From contig NC_072893.1 of assembly GCF_027943255.1 (NCBI RefSeq), forward strand, positions 30,836,001 to 30,900,000: 64,000 nt of DNA. The letters run 5' to 3'. Shown here piece by piece: positions 11,600 to 22,538 of the stretch (the stretch's first letter is position 1; each line of letters begins with the position of its first letter). The translations under genes were made by a program, and so were the position numbers. This DNA is from Anastrepha obliqua (Eukaryota > Arthropoda > Insecta > Diptera > Tephritidae). The notes below the pieces were generated by a model, which was given only the letters and a program-made list of their open reading frames with translations, searched no databases and was not told the DNA's origin.

Positions 11600-11985
11600 G
11601 GATAGATACATAAGTAAACTGAGAAAGTTTTTAGGTATCCTCATGGGTAACTTAAATTCTTTCGAAGACATTTACATATACTTAAAGTGGGATCAACCGA
11701 CTCATACCGCTTTTGTGACTCAGCTCCTGTGACATTAATAATTCAACTTCGGGAAACTTGAAACCGCCCAGAGGTATTTTTCTCGACGTGGCATCGTCAA
11801 GTGTAAATCACCAGCATTTCAAGCGTAAATCCATGTCATACAAATCTGAGGCAGATAATGCCCTCGAACAGTCACAATTCGAAGCAGATGTGCATTTTGT
11901 AAGATAGTGAGGTAGTCTTATGTGCGCACTGGGGAGTGCTTCACTGTACTCTATACCCTGCGATCAAAGAACATCGTGGGCTGTA
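11600..11985. other. unassigned stretch
   Basis: I see no gene or repeat match here. Confidence 0.5.
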
Positions 11986-11989
11986 TACG

Positions 11990-12407
11990 AGGGCATGCAG
12001 GCTCATCTAGGCCTACAGAAAAGAATTTATGAAAGACTGGGAATACAGGGAGTTCACACAACGCTGAATGGAGAATACATACAAACAATTTGTGTTAGCT
12101 TCCAGTAGATCACCAAATAGGTGCCTAAACTTGGATAGAGAGGGCTTACGAGCTCCTTCTGAATATTACATGGGACATTGTAGGAAACTAGAATTAATAG
12201 GAATAGAATTAATTCAGGAAACTAGAATTAATAGAAATGAACATCACCCATTTTTACGAACTGAACGATGAAACTTCAGCGCACTTTCGCTGTGAATGAG
12301 CAGCATTCTTAAGACGAAGACTTGTACACTTTGGTGGTGGGACTCTAAACCCAAATATATCGCTTCGGGGGTCGCAATGCATTATGGCCCAATAATAATA
12401 ATAATAA
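11990..12407 (+). pseudogene. I/LOA-type LINE 3' end (family B)
   Basis: Plus-strand frames read LDREGLRAPSEYYMGHCR (12133-12186), then NITHFYELNDETSAHFRCECAA with the terminal Cys/His motif, then LRRRLVHFGGGTLN. The 3' end is ATTATGGCCC followed by an AAT microsatellite (12391-12407). The 3' end of the LINE at 22539-24163 is very similar (AATGGCC then TAATAATAATAA), so both belong to one family. A duplicated GAATTAATAGG-type segment interrupts the frame at 12190-12235. Confidence 0.7.
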
Positions 12408-13017
12408 AAGTATCGATCCGCGGGAATTTTGTACCAAATTTACGGGAATTCGGTGGTGAATTTTGAACCATTGACGGAGCGAATAAATATTAGGTAAAAA
12501 GATGAAAAATAGGAGTTTAAGTTTTTCGGCTTTTGGATAGATTTAGGCTTTTAAACATATACATATATATATATATAAATTGCACTTACACCCCTTGATG
12601 TTTTCCACAAAGCGAGAAGTTTTATGGCGCCTGCGAGCGGAAGAGTGTTTTTTAAGAAGAGCTTTGTTCATGACAGAATTATACTCGGAGGGTTGGAAAG
12701 ATCAGGTGGCTTCACTTGGTGTGTTCAACTTGTTTCATTATGGTCTATGAACTATCCCATTGTATGTAATTGACCACTGCAACAGTATAAGGCTATTACA
12801 ATTTCTTTATCGTTTCCTAAATATGAGGCTACCAAGAACATTTAAAGGAGCTTTTACTAACTTGACTTTGTCTCGAAGCGGATCACGCCTTATTGAGTGT
12901 AGTTGAGTTCTAAGACTTTATTACTTAGTAATAATATAAACTATCTTCTTTCCAAAGCCGTAGAAAAACTTAATATTGATTCAAAAAGAATCGATTGAAA
13001 AGTACTTACGGCAGTTG
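12408..13017. other. unassigned, with a decayed SINE piece
   Basis: A decayed minus-strand SINE piece lies at about 12585-12700 (TTACACCCC, TTCATGACAGAATTATACTC). The rest shows nothing I recognise. Confidence 0.5.
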
Positions 13018-13019
13018 TA

Positions 13020-13527
13020 AAGGGTTTTCCAATAACAGGTGTTATTTTCGAATGGATTGCGCTATCGAGAGATGATTAACGATTTTTTGTGGCCGGAATT
13101 GGATGGTATTGATTTGGACAAGGTTTATTTTCAACAAGACGGCGCTACGTGCCACACAACCAACGAAACCATTGATCTTTTACGGGAAAAGTTTCCGAAC
13201 TGTGTTATCTCTCGAAGAGGTGAGCACAATTGTCCACCGAGATCTTGTGATTTAACAGCTTGTGACTTTTTTCTTCGGGGCAACGTGAAAGGTAAGGTCT
13301 ACGCCAACAGCCCATGGTCGATTCCTGACCTCAAAGATGGAATTCGTGAGGCTATCGAGGACATAGAGCAGCCACTTTGCAATTCGGTTATGGAAATTTT
13401 CATGAAAAGGATATTGTCCTGTAAGCGTGGACGTTGTGATCATTTGCCTGAAACAACCGATCATTTATAGTAAAAAATAGCATTTTTCTTTGAATATGAA
13501 AATAACAGCTTTTATTGGACAACCCTT
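13020..13527 (+). mobile_element. 508-bp mariner deletion derivative with both TIRs
   Basis: TIRs AAGGGTTTTCCAATAACAGG and, reverse complemented, AAGGGTTGTCCAATAAAAGC are flanked by TA at 13018 and 13528. Only the C-terminal part of the transposase remains: NGLRYREMINDF, then WFQQDGAT-like YFQQDGATCHTTNE with the second catalytic acidic region, then CDLTACDFFLRG (normally LTPxDFFLWG), ending at 13470. That 143-codon frame is open. The HTH and first catalytic Asp are deleted between the left TIR and NGLRY. Same family as 61068-61440. Confidence 0.88.
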
Positions 13528-13529
13528 TA

Positions 13530-15295
13530 TTTTGTAAAATAAGTTGAAAATTTAAAAGTGTCGAAAACTGTTTCTGCTCAGTCCCTAGATTTGTACTGTG
13601 AATTGTAACAAATAGCATTCCTTAGACCAGCACTCGTATTTGAAAGCTGATATTTACTTGCGTTGCCCTTCTCTACTCACAAAGTGTGGCCACAAATAGG
13701 CAAAAATTCAATGATCTTTTTAAATACAAAATGTGATGAAATGCTCATTTGCCTATTCACCCTATCAACTGTAATGGGTACCAGTCGTACCTGCTTCTTT
13801 CGGGTACCAGGCTTTTCGTACGCGAGTGTATGCAAGACTTTTCGCCAAAAAAGTGAAAGTGGTAAAGTTTTTATATTTTGACTGAAGCAAATGTAGCGTG
13901 AAAAGATTCGCATGCAAAACCAAAAGCACAAAATAAATCAATACAAAATCCAAGTTGGATTTCAGCAAGTATTTGAAACTCGCTAGCAGTTCGCTCGCCA
14001 TTCGAAGGGAGAGCAAATTTCAAGCAAAGAAAACATTTTTTATTCGTTAGTCAGTTTGTCAAATTTGCTTGCCTTTCAGCAGTTTTTACTGCTTACACCA
14101 GCCAGATGAATAAACATACAAATAAATGCATTTAAATAATTTTTTTGCGTTTGTTGTCGAAGTTTTAGTGGCGCGCCGTCTGCCACAGTTGTACAATTTC
14201 AATATGCATGCAACAAAAAGTTGAAAGCAAAATAGTATTTTTTTCTTTTGCTTTGCTCTAATTTCTTTTCAGAATTTCCCCAATGCTGTCTGAATTTGTT
14301 TAGTAGGTGAGTTCGTGATGGCGAGACTATAACGAAAGGATTTGCGAAAACTTAGATATGTATAAGTGTACATACATACGATATACACGAACGTTCTCGC
14401 CAAGGCAAAGAGTTATCGAATGTATGCTTTTCATGCGAGCAAGAAGCGTGTAATTTGATATTGCGTTGTGTGCTAGTCCTTGTGCTCTCCCGCGCTGTGG
14501 TTAATATGTGGGACGCCGCCATACAAGCGCAAAGTTCTCATGCGACTTAGAAAATGAAATTGGTGTTGATTAAATACAAAAAACCTCTTGTTTGAAGTGT
14601 AATAAAAATGAACTGTGCTTTTGCGTGCTTATAAATCATATAAAGCGACAGCCGCTTTGCTGTTTGCGAATACGCGTGACGCTTGGCGCTCGAACACACA
14701 CACACACACACTCACACATATACAAACTACTACTGGACCGCAAGTCAAGGCGCTCAGCAAGGGCTGCTCTTTTGGGTCACGCGCACCTTCTGCTCCATGG
14801 GCCTGTGGTTGCGCCCCACAGTGGAAAGTGTGAGCGCCGAGTATTTCGAGAAAGTTCAATGTATTTCATTTAAATAAAAATAAAAGAAATGAATAAATAA
14901 AAAAGATATATAAAACCTGTTCAACTAATGAATTCCATTTATTTATGCTGAACTAATGAAAAACCCCAGCGGGGAGTATAACTGTACTTACTCATACAAA
15001 GGCAAAACCCTTTACACGAGCATACGCCTAGAAGTATGCAACCTATCATTAGTGCCGTGAAAGCCCTGCATAGTTAATGATGGAAAAATGGCAAATAAAT
15101 AAATTTTGAGCGCACAGACTGTGTGGCTTTCATTGAAAAAATTCGGTTCGCTGTCTGTTTGTACTTGTAAATGAACCTTACAGTCAACAGTTGTGCCGGT
15201 AAGTGTTGCTTAGTCAGTGATTTCTTTCATTTAATGTTACCTTAGATCTGCAACACTAAATACTTGAGTTTAAAAAAAAATGCAAAAAATTACAA
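13530..15295. other. unassigned stretch with CA microsatellite
   Basis: A CA repeat lies at about 14693-14718. Overlapping short frames on both strands cross it and look like chance. I recognise no gene or element in these 1.8 kb, which makes this one of the longest repeat-poor pieces of the window. Confidence 0.5.
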
Positions 15296-15298
15296 AAC

Positions 15299-16030
15299 TT
15301 AAAGGTAGACAAACCATTTACAGACATCCAGTGCTTTTGATGTAGTGGAGGGGACAAAGGCTGTAACGGGGCTGGAGAACTGCCTCCGACTATCCCCAAA
15401 AGCCACACTAAGGAACCTCAAGCGCCTTGCCGCCAGACCCGGACATTTGCCAAGGAAGTGTTCAACAGTCGCTTTCTCTCCAGGATCCCCACAGCTTCTG
15501 CAATTGGGGTTGTACGGAAGCCCAGGCTTCTCCGAATGAGTTCCGATCACTCAGAGACCGGTGACCAACGCTATGAGTTTGGAAATTAAGCGACGTGGGG
15601 GCACCAGCACTTAAAACGTCCTGCTTCTTTCGTACTGAGGCCAAAGTGTTTTTGAGTTGGCACACGACAACTCCGGCTTGCGCTTTTTAAGAAATAAATT
15701 GTGCAGTTTCTATTTAATAACGGGCCAGGGGACACCAGTGTCTGAGATGGAGACAACGGAAACCGGTTCTGTCGACCCAATTCCTGGCAAGCTCATCGGC
15801 AATTTAATTTCATCAGGAGTTGACCAGAAGAGAGCTGCAATGACAGATCGCAGCTTTACTATCGGAAAATATATATATGTCACGCTCCGAACAGCGATCC
15901 CTAAGCATTTTGCACGCCGGTAGGATCGCAAAGACCTCTGCTTGAAAGATGACTGAAATATTAGCTGGTTTAGGGAGAACCGCCGCTCCAACTCCTGATT
16001 CCATCTCGGATCCATGAGTGAGAACAAAGT
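15299..16030 (-). pseudogene. I/LOA-type LINE family A, RNase H to 3' end
   Basis: On the minus strand, 16004-15813 gives SGVGAAVLPKPA, then VFQAEVFAILPACK-like FQAEVFAILPACKML (second RNase H acid) and IFSDSKAA (third acid). The 15550-15299 frame gives NCRSCGDPGEKATVEHFLGK, the Cys/His tail, then CPGLAARRL. The WxPGHxxxxGNE block between them is decayed. Its sequence closely follows 35495 and 1291. No RT part is present. Confidence 0.8.
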
Positions 16031-16229
16031 TACTTACGTACGGTCCTTCGCAATGACTTTAATTTCCTTTCGGACTTTTTGGTAGCACTTATCTCTTTTC
16101 AAGCGTTCTCTTCTATATCCACCTAGGCCGACCTTGCCGTCTGCTAACTTGCGGGTTCCATTCTAGCACCTGTCTGTAGACTTAGTTGGGTTCTTTCATA
16201 AAGTATGCCTAAACCATTTCCACTTTCTA

Positions 16230-17690
16230 AGTTTAATCTCAGACAGGATGGGTAGTTGCTTGCCCTGATACCAACGATCTGCGTTGAAGATTGTTCAGAC
16301 GACATGTGCTGACGACTTGGCTGTTATCGTCTTAGGTAGATGTCCACAAACGCTGAGTGAAACACTCACAAGGACCTTTAGAGAGATCTACAAGTGGACG
16401 GAATCGATCCGACTAGAAGTAAATCTAGATAGTAAGAAACTCAGATAAAGGTCTGCTGTAAAACTAAAGATGCCAGGACAATTTTCACAGAAACTTTCTG
16501 GCCACAGCAATGTTGTGGATTCAAACGAAAGGTCAGACTACGTAATTCCACAAGTTAAATTAGGGAACAAGCCTAGAACTAAAGACGCCTATAGAGCAAA
16601 ATACATGGCAGAAAGAATCCACATACCATTCACATAATTTATTTACAGGTGGGTCCAAAATAGCGGAAGGAGTAGGAGCGGCTGTCTTTTGTCTGCAATT
16701 TTATCTTCTAAATTCTTTTGCGACTTCCGATTCTTCTTCTTCTTAATTGACGCGATAACTGCTTACGCGATTTTGGTCGAGTTTAAGAAAGCGCGCCAAT
16801 CGTTTCTCTCTCGTGCTAACCGGCGCCAGTTGGATACACCAAGTGAAGCCAAGTCCTTCTCCACTTGATCTTTCCAACGCAGTGGAGGCCTTCCTCTTCT
16901 TCTGCTACCACCTACAGCATCGAATACTTCAGAACCGGAGCATTTGTATCCATTCAAACAACACGAGCCAGCCAATGTAGTCGCCGAATCTTTATTCGCT
17001 GCACTATGTCTATGTCGTCGTAAACCTCATCGTTCCATCGCCTGCAGTATTAGCCACCGCCAATGTGCCCTTCCTATTTACTGTTGTATATTTCAAGCCA
17101 CGACAGAAGAAGCTGAATTGGCTTTGGAACTAACTCCTCTTAGTACTCGGATAACCATTTTCACTGATAGCCAAGCGGCTATGAAAGCAATTTTGGTTCC
17201 TTGGACCAACTCGGAATGTGTTCAACAATGTACATCCAAAATGGTTGAACTCTGCGGAAATGGGTAGGTCACTATTTACCGGATACCAGGACACAAAGGA
17301 ATAGAAGGAAATGAGAGAGCCGTTGAGCTCGCTTAGACAGGCATTCGCTTGCCGATATTGAACACGTTAGACGTATACCTATCACTTTTCACCATCGGAA
17401 AATGGAGCTGAATAAGGAAATAGCTTTGAAAACGCAGACTATATGGGAACAATCAACCTTGTACAAAACTGCCATATTTATGCTAAGGAATTGGAATATG
17501 AGAAATACAAACTTAGAAAATACTGAAAAATATTGATTGGAGTACTGACGGGACCCTGCCTCACCCCACATCCCGCAACGAAAATAGGATCAGTCCGAAT
17601 CGTGTAACACAAGCAACGAAGCGTATGCTAAGGGTACTTTGGAACACTCACTTTGACACTGCCCTGTTCTGTTTAGGACTAGGCAAATGT
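16230..17690 (+). pseudogene. I/LOA-type LINE remnant split by an RTE insertion
   Basis: Plus-strand RT remnant starts at CADDLAVIVLGRCPQTLSE (YxDD catalytic motif as CADD) near 16297, then IYKWTESIRLEVNLD. RNase H starts YTGGSKIAEGVGAAVF near 16650 (normally TDGS, so the first acid reads Gly). The gene is then interrupted by 16733-17072 on the opposite strand. It resumes with CIFQATTEEAELALELTPL, IFTDSQAAMKAIL and IPGHKGIEGNERAVELA to about 17345. Thumb and palm parts between 16450 and 16640 are shortened, and several stops occur. Confidence 0.75.
16733..17072 (-). mobile_element. RTE-like LINE 3' fragment nested in an RNase H gene
   Basis: Minus-strand RTE tail: HxIAxxx-type region near 17040, a GHVGSCCLNGYKCSGSEVFD-like block (normally GHVVRMDxNAPALKVFD) at 16980-16910, then GSRRRGRPPLRWKDQVEKD and SLGVSNWRRLARERNDWR (16907-16790). 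The terminus reads GATTCTTCTTCTTCTT, the A-rich/AAGAAG 3' tail in reverse. The host RNase H frame reads into it from the left and out again on the right, so it inserted after that LINE. Confidence 0.8.
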
Positions 17691-17720
17691 GCCTAGGATC
17701 AAAATATTTTCCGTTCTTAA

Positions 17721-18450
17721 GGGGTTAGTCTACTTTGTCACTTTAAAATTTTTCAATTTTTTTTTTTTGCATAATTTGAAAGTATATATATCCAGAAATA
17801 TTGTGTAAAAATTTTAAGAAAATCCGAGCACTCTAACTATTTTTTTTTTACCTGAACATCATTTCGTCTACCTGCGCGTATAGCGTGCATTAAAAACTTT
17901 AAACGCGTTTTTCTCAAAACAACGTTTTCAAAATCTAGCTCCACTGTATCTCAAAAGCTACTCAACCGATTTTCATAAAATTTGGATCACCTATTCTAGA
18001 CATAATTTGCACCAAATTGACGCTCGGGGGTTTTGAAATTTTAAATTTTTACTATATATTTTTTTTAAATATGCGAAAAAAAAACCGTTCTATCAAAAAT
18101 TTTCCATTTTTATCAGCCATTTTTTTTGTCTTCATTAAAACCTAATATCCGAGGGTCATTTTGTAGCCAGTATCTTACTGAATCTGAAACATTTTGATTT
18201 TTTTGTTTCAGACAAGCCGTTCTTGAGTTCTGATGGAGCTGCCTCACCAACCCATGTTTGAGACGTTACGCTTCACTGCTATTTTTTTACTAAAAATACT
18301 ATAAAATTGAATAAAAAAAAATTTATTTCTGAATTTTAAGACTTTATTTAATAAATCAAACAAATTTTATATTACTATCATTTATAGTTTTCTCAAAAAA
18401 AAAATCACGAATATAGCCTTTTTTTCGAGTCTCCAAAGTAGACTGACCCC
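17721..18450. mobile_element. TTAA-flanked piggyBac-type non-autonomous element
   Basis: Terminal inverted repeats GGGGTTAGTCTACTTTG and, reverse complemented, GGGGTCAGTCTACTTTGG are bounded by TTAA at 17717-17720 and 18451-18454. TTAA target use is the mark of piggyBac-type transposition. The interior is AT-rich and has no transposase frame. It is inserted just downstream of a LINE remnant. A diverged relative lies at 10341-10796. Confidence 0.85.
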
Positions 18451-18564
18451 TTAAAAGACAAATGGTTTTTGTTTTTTTGTTTTTGGTCGGGACAATTAGC
18501 AAGTACAGCACTCAGACACAAATAAGTCCATTATATTGCACTCGGATTCCCTTTTAATTTTCTC

Positions 18565-19235
18565 TTAATCTACCCGATCTCCGAACAAATTTGAGTAGAT
18601 CTTGTTCTGCTAAGGAGCCAAGTTGGTCGCTTCTTAACACATCGGTGCCAAAAACCTCAAACTTGATTCGAGCGAAGGCGTAGCAGACGCCGAGAAAGTG
18701 GTCCACCGTCTCATCCTCCTCTTCTCAAACTGGGCAGAGTACCTACATTTTCCATGAGCTTCACTCACAGAAAGTGGTCCGTCATAAGTCCAACCAGGCT
18801 TCTGCAGTGCCTTCTGCTTAATGACTGAAGGATTTGCCACAGTCGGTCGGACATGACAGATAACATCAGATTAGTCCATCTGCAGCCTCTCTCAGCCTGC
18901 CAACCTCGGTTGTGAGTTAAAGTAACTCCTTTGCTAACCTTGGGTTTGATGACTGCAGAAGGGAGTGGCAGAACGGGTTCTGGGCCAAAGAAGTTGGCCT
19001 CAGAGCCCATCCTAGTTAAGGAGTTAAAGGTCTACCCACGTGTCCCAGGACCCATGTTAGCATCAGGCTATTATGTCTACCGACATAGTTCAGCCTGGAT
19101 TTACAGGACTCGAGTACCCCTGATGTGGTTGGGGTGGGGGGGCCATGAGCGCAGTTTGGCTGACTCTGCAGACACATATAGATCTGCCTCAAATGGCTTA
19201 TTAATATCTTTGACTCCAAATACATAGCACTGGTA
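18565..19235 (-). pseudogene. RNase H-bearing LINE C-terminal fragment
   Basis: Minus-strand frames give NSLMLTWVLGHVG near 19110-19070, matching the WVPGHSG part of RNase H. Further on, a Cys-tail region ends FLGVCYAFARIKFEVFGTDV then LRSDQLGSLAEQ near 18720-18590, matching the conserved end of this ORF. The Cys positions of the zinc-like tail have mostly decayed. It differs in wording from families A and B, so it is a third I-type family. Frameshifts separate all blocks. Confidence 0.65.
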
Positions 19236-20255
19236 ACTCAGAGGGCTAAGTGAGATCGTTTTACAAATCAGCCAGCACTACCTTAACTAACCTTCCAGTT
19301 ATTTGACATAACCATGACGGTTGGTTGGTTACCTCCATTTTCTCACTGCTGTGCTTTTTAAAGAATTCAGTGAAAGTAAAATAATATTAAATTGAAATAC
19401 TTCCACTGTAGCCCACATTTGTGTAATACATACATACATTTTTACGTATTGGTGCCTCACAAATTTTACACACTTTCTTCACCATCATTCTCCCTTCTGT
19501 GAGGGTAAACCCACCTGCTAATGAAAAGAAATAAATTTAAAATTGCTGTTTTTGATAAGCTTTCAGTATTTAGTTTCCAATGTATCTACATACTTATAGA
19601 CATACATATGTAAGCATATATTTTTCACTATAAATTATCATTGTAAGCTCCTGAAGTGTAATACACCAGTAAGATGGCATACAATTTCACCGTGAATAGT
19701 TAATTGTCTCACCCAAATCGATTTTTATTACGGCTTGCAGTGGCTGTGGATTCCGACTTATGAAGGTTGTAAATTATAAGTGACCTCCTCTCCCTTGGCA
19801 GAGATAAATGTTCGAATTATTATTGTTACTGCTGTATCGCTTGTGCGGATTTCGATAAACTCAAATTGATACAGTTGCCAACCAAATCGCACCCCAACAA
19901 TAAACAGATGCGAATTTGCGCAAGATAAAATCATAAAAGCTACAGCTATAACTGGGAATATACACAAACACACTTGTTTACGCGAACACACAAGGAAGTG
20001 TGAATAACATAGAGAATTAATGTATGTATGGTTGCGTTTGAAGTTTTTAAATTATGTTATGTTATTCTTATGTTGCTGATGTTTCATTTATTAGTTGAGC
20101 CGGGGTTTCCCCAACAGGGAACACCACAATTTTTAGAGCTTGTGAGGCTCTAGAGAGTTTGAAATTGTGGTGAATTAGGGTGTTTTCTCTTTTCAAATGT
20201 TTTAGCAAGTGCCCATTGTGATGTATCACTTTGTCGGTAGTTCGGAACTAGTATG
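19236..20255. other. unassigned stretch
   Basis: No gene or element recognised. It carries ordinary AT-rich sequence with a few tacata/tatg runs. Confidence 0.5.
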
Positions 20256-20257
20256 TA

Positions 20258-21327
20258 AAGGGTGAACAAATGTTAGCCGCAATTGTGCCGTAATTCGGAT
20301 ATCTGTTAACACCAATTTTGAATGACTCACAGGAGGACTTCGGTCGGTATCTCGTGAAAACAATACAATTGGCGCGTACACCCTTTTTGGGTGTTTGGCC
20401 GAGCTCCTCCTCCTATTTGTTGATGTTGTTCCACAAATGGAGGGATCTACAGTTTCAAGCCGAATCCGAACAGCAGATATCTTTTATGAGGACCTTTTTC
20501 ATGGCAGAAATACACTCGGAGGTTTGCCATTGCCTATTGCTATTTGAAAAAAACGTTTTCTTCGTTTTGGTCTTTCACCGAGATTCGGACCTACGTTCTC
20601 TCTAAATTCCAAATGGTAGTCACGCACTAACTCATTCGGCTACGGCGGCCGCCAATCTCGTGAATAACTTTAGTTATGTTGGCTGCCAATGCCTCAATCG
20701 AAGCTGACTTATCCACAAAGCATTTAGAGTTTACATACCCCCACAAATAAAAGTCCAAAGATGTGATATGACACGATATGGGTGGCCAATCCACTGGTCC
20801 GAGACGAGAACGAAAGAGATAAATTGCTCACCGAAACGGACTGTGTGGCAAGTAGTGTCATTTTGTTGTTAGCAAATGTTGTGGAAATCACGGGCTTCAA
20901 TTTCCGGTATCAAAAATTCGGATAGCGTCATGGCGCGATAGCGTTCGTCATTCAAATTGGCGCCAACCTCGCACTGAAGAAATATGGGCCGATGATTCCT
21001 CCAGCCCAAAGGCCACACCAAACAGTTGTTTTGTTTAAGTGACTGTAATGGGTGTTCTTGAATGGCTTCGGGTTGCTTTTCAGCTCAAACATGGCAATTT
21101 TATTTATGGACGTAGCCATTAAGACAAAAATGGGCCTTATCGCTGGACACACAAAGTTGGCCTGAGCGCGCCATGAACACTTTTCACAGAGTGTCGTTGG
21201 GGCGTAAGTCTTTCCATAATGAAATGTCAATGAATACTGAAAAAAATGATGTACTTAGTTTGACAGCAGTCATGCGTGATCTTTTAAGAAAACCCTATTG
21301 GAAAAAGTCTCCAATCTGCTCACCCTT
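20258..21327 (-). mobile_element. mariner remnant with TIRs, disrupted by a SINE
   Basis: TIRs AAGGGTGAACAAATGTTAGC and, reverse complemented, AAGGGTGAGCAGATTGGAGA are flanked by TA at 20256-20257 and 21328-21329. The minus frame 21230-20952 keeps NKTTVWCGLWAGGIIGPYFF of the transposase core. Downstream shifted frames give DWPPISCHITSLDFYLWGYV, then IEALAANITKVIHEIPTE. The N-terminal HTH is deleted and the frame is broken several times. A SINE occupies 20359-20654 and splits the C-terminal coding remnant. Confidence 0.85.
20359..20654 (-). mobile_element. full-length tRNA-derived SINE (reference copy)
   Basis: A 296-bp minus-strand unit. The tRNA-like head (20567-20652) has a TAGCCGAATGAGTTAGTGCG-like A-box region and a GGTCCGAATCTCGG B box, the latter altered from GGTTCGAATC. 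The body follows, and the tail ends in GGTGTACGCGCCAATTGTA. A 10-bp duplication, ATCTCGTGAA, flanks it at 20349-20358 and 20655-20664. The duplicated bases belong to the mariner coding remnant, so the SINE is the younger insertion. A and B boxes imply a pol III origin. Confidence 0.9.
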
Positions 21328-21329
21328 TA

Positions 21330-21955
21330 TGTACTAAATTTGACAGGTTGACAAGATGTAGTTCACGCTATTCACGTCTTCTTCAAAAGTTACAGGTTTT
21401 CAATTCTACAAATGATTGTATAGTTAGCGGTTTGAAAAAGGCGTCTGGAGAGTCTAGGCCCACAAATTAGAAATAAGAAAGAACATTTTTTTAATTTTTC
21501 GTATTTTTTCCGAAATGTCTATTACTCAGTGCTCTTAAAGATTTTAACTGATTTCCATTTAGAATTTGTTAACTATGTTACAGTTAAAATTCACAATGAA
21601 AATGCCCAAATTTCCAAATAATTGCTGTTTTTTTTTGGCTCAGCGGAAATTGTTATGTTAACCATGGGAGCCTTGTTACAAATGAAAAGATTGTTCATAA
21701 TCTACTTTCAAGCTAAGTCGGGGCATGATTGGAACGTTCAAAAGACCGTTCATTAGTAAATTTTGTGTGCAATAATTTTCATAAAGAAAATTACTTTTAT
21801 TAGTGTTTGAACGCAGCTCAACTCTCAACCCAACTCAATCAGAGTACTCACCAACCCAACGACATAAATGAGCAGTAGACAATAATCGCCCGCTGCATGC
21901 ATACCGCTACTGAAGCAGTGGTTGGATTACACCAACAGTAGCGCAACACCTGGTA
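21330..21955. other. unassigned stretch
   Basis: I recognise nothing except ordinary AT-rich sequence. Part of 21780-21955 may be upstream LINE sequence, but I cannot show it. Confidence 0.45.
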
Positions 21956-22538
21956 CGGCACCGAGTGCCGCTACGCCACTGTAGTAGAAGACGCAGCATA
22001 CAGAGCCACACTGCGATCGACCGTAACTCGTGCCATGATGAAGCAATATCACGAGCTGAGAAGGGAACAGAGGCGTATTTTCAGGTGCAAGAAACGGAAT
22101 GTGGAAGGACGTGAGCTCGAAGAGCTTGAGATGCTAGGCGACAGGAACATGGCCCGAAAATTTTATCAAAATGTTTAAGGTTTTATGACCGGGCCAGCTC
22201 TTACAAAAACGTAAACAACCATCTGGTGACGGATTACCAAGCCACTCTTAGGTTATGGTGGAATCACATCTCCCAGCTGCTTAATAGTGGATGTAGCAGC
22301 GAAGAGGGGGAAGTAGATACCGATACCCCAGTCGCTGACGATGGAATCATGGTGCCCCACCCGTCCTAGATGAAGTGCGAGCATCCATTAGGCGACTCAA
22401 AGACAACAAAGATGTTGGAGCAGACGGACTTTTCGCCGAGCGATACAAAGCTGGAGGTGTGTCCAATACATAAGAAAGATGATCCTGCAATCTGTGCAAA
22501 TTACCGCGGGATAAGCCTGCTTTACATCGCACACAAGC
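21956..22538 (+). pseudogene. RTE-like LINE, linker and first RT blocks
   Basis: Plus-strand frames give TRAMMKQYHELRREQRRIFR and EELEMLGDRNMARKFYQNV (22020-22180), the region between endonuclease and RT in RTE-type ORFs. Next come RRLKDNKDVGADGLFAERYK (22386-22450), the RT block with KAPGxDGLP, and HKKDDPAICANYRGISLLYI (22471-22525), the RT NYRGISLL block. There is a stop in the linker and one or two frameshifts. The sequence ends abruptly where the next LINE starts at its YADD codons. Confidence 0.8.

Noticed and set aside
14592..14873. Overlapping frames around 14.7 kb as a gene
   Set aside because: All of them cross a CA microsatellite and give HTHTHT or CVCVCV runs.
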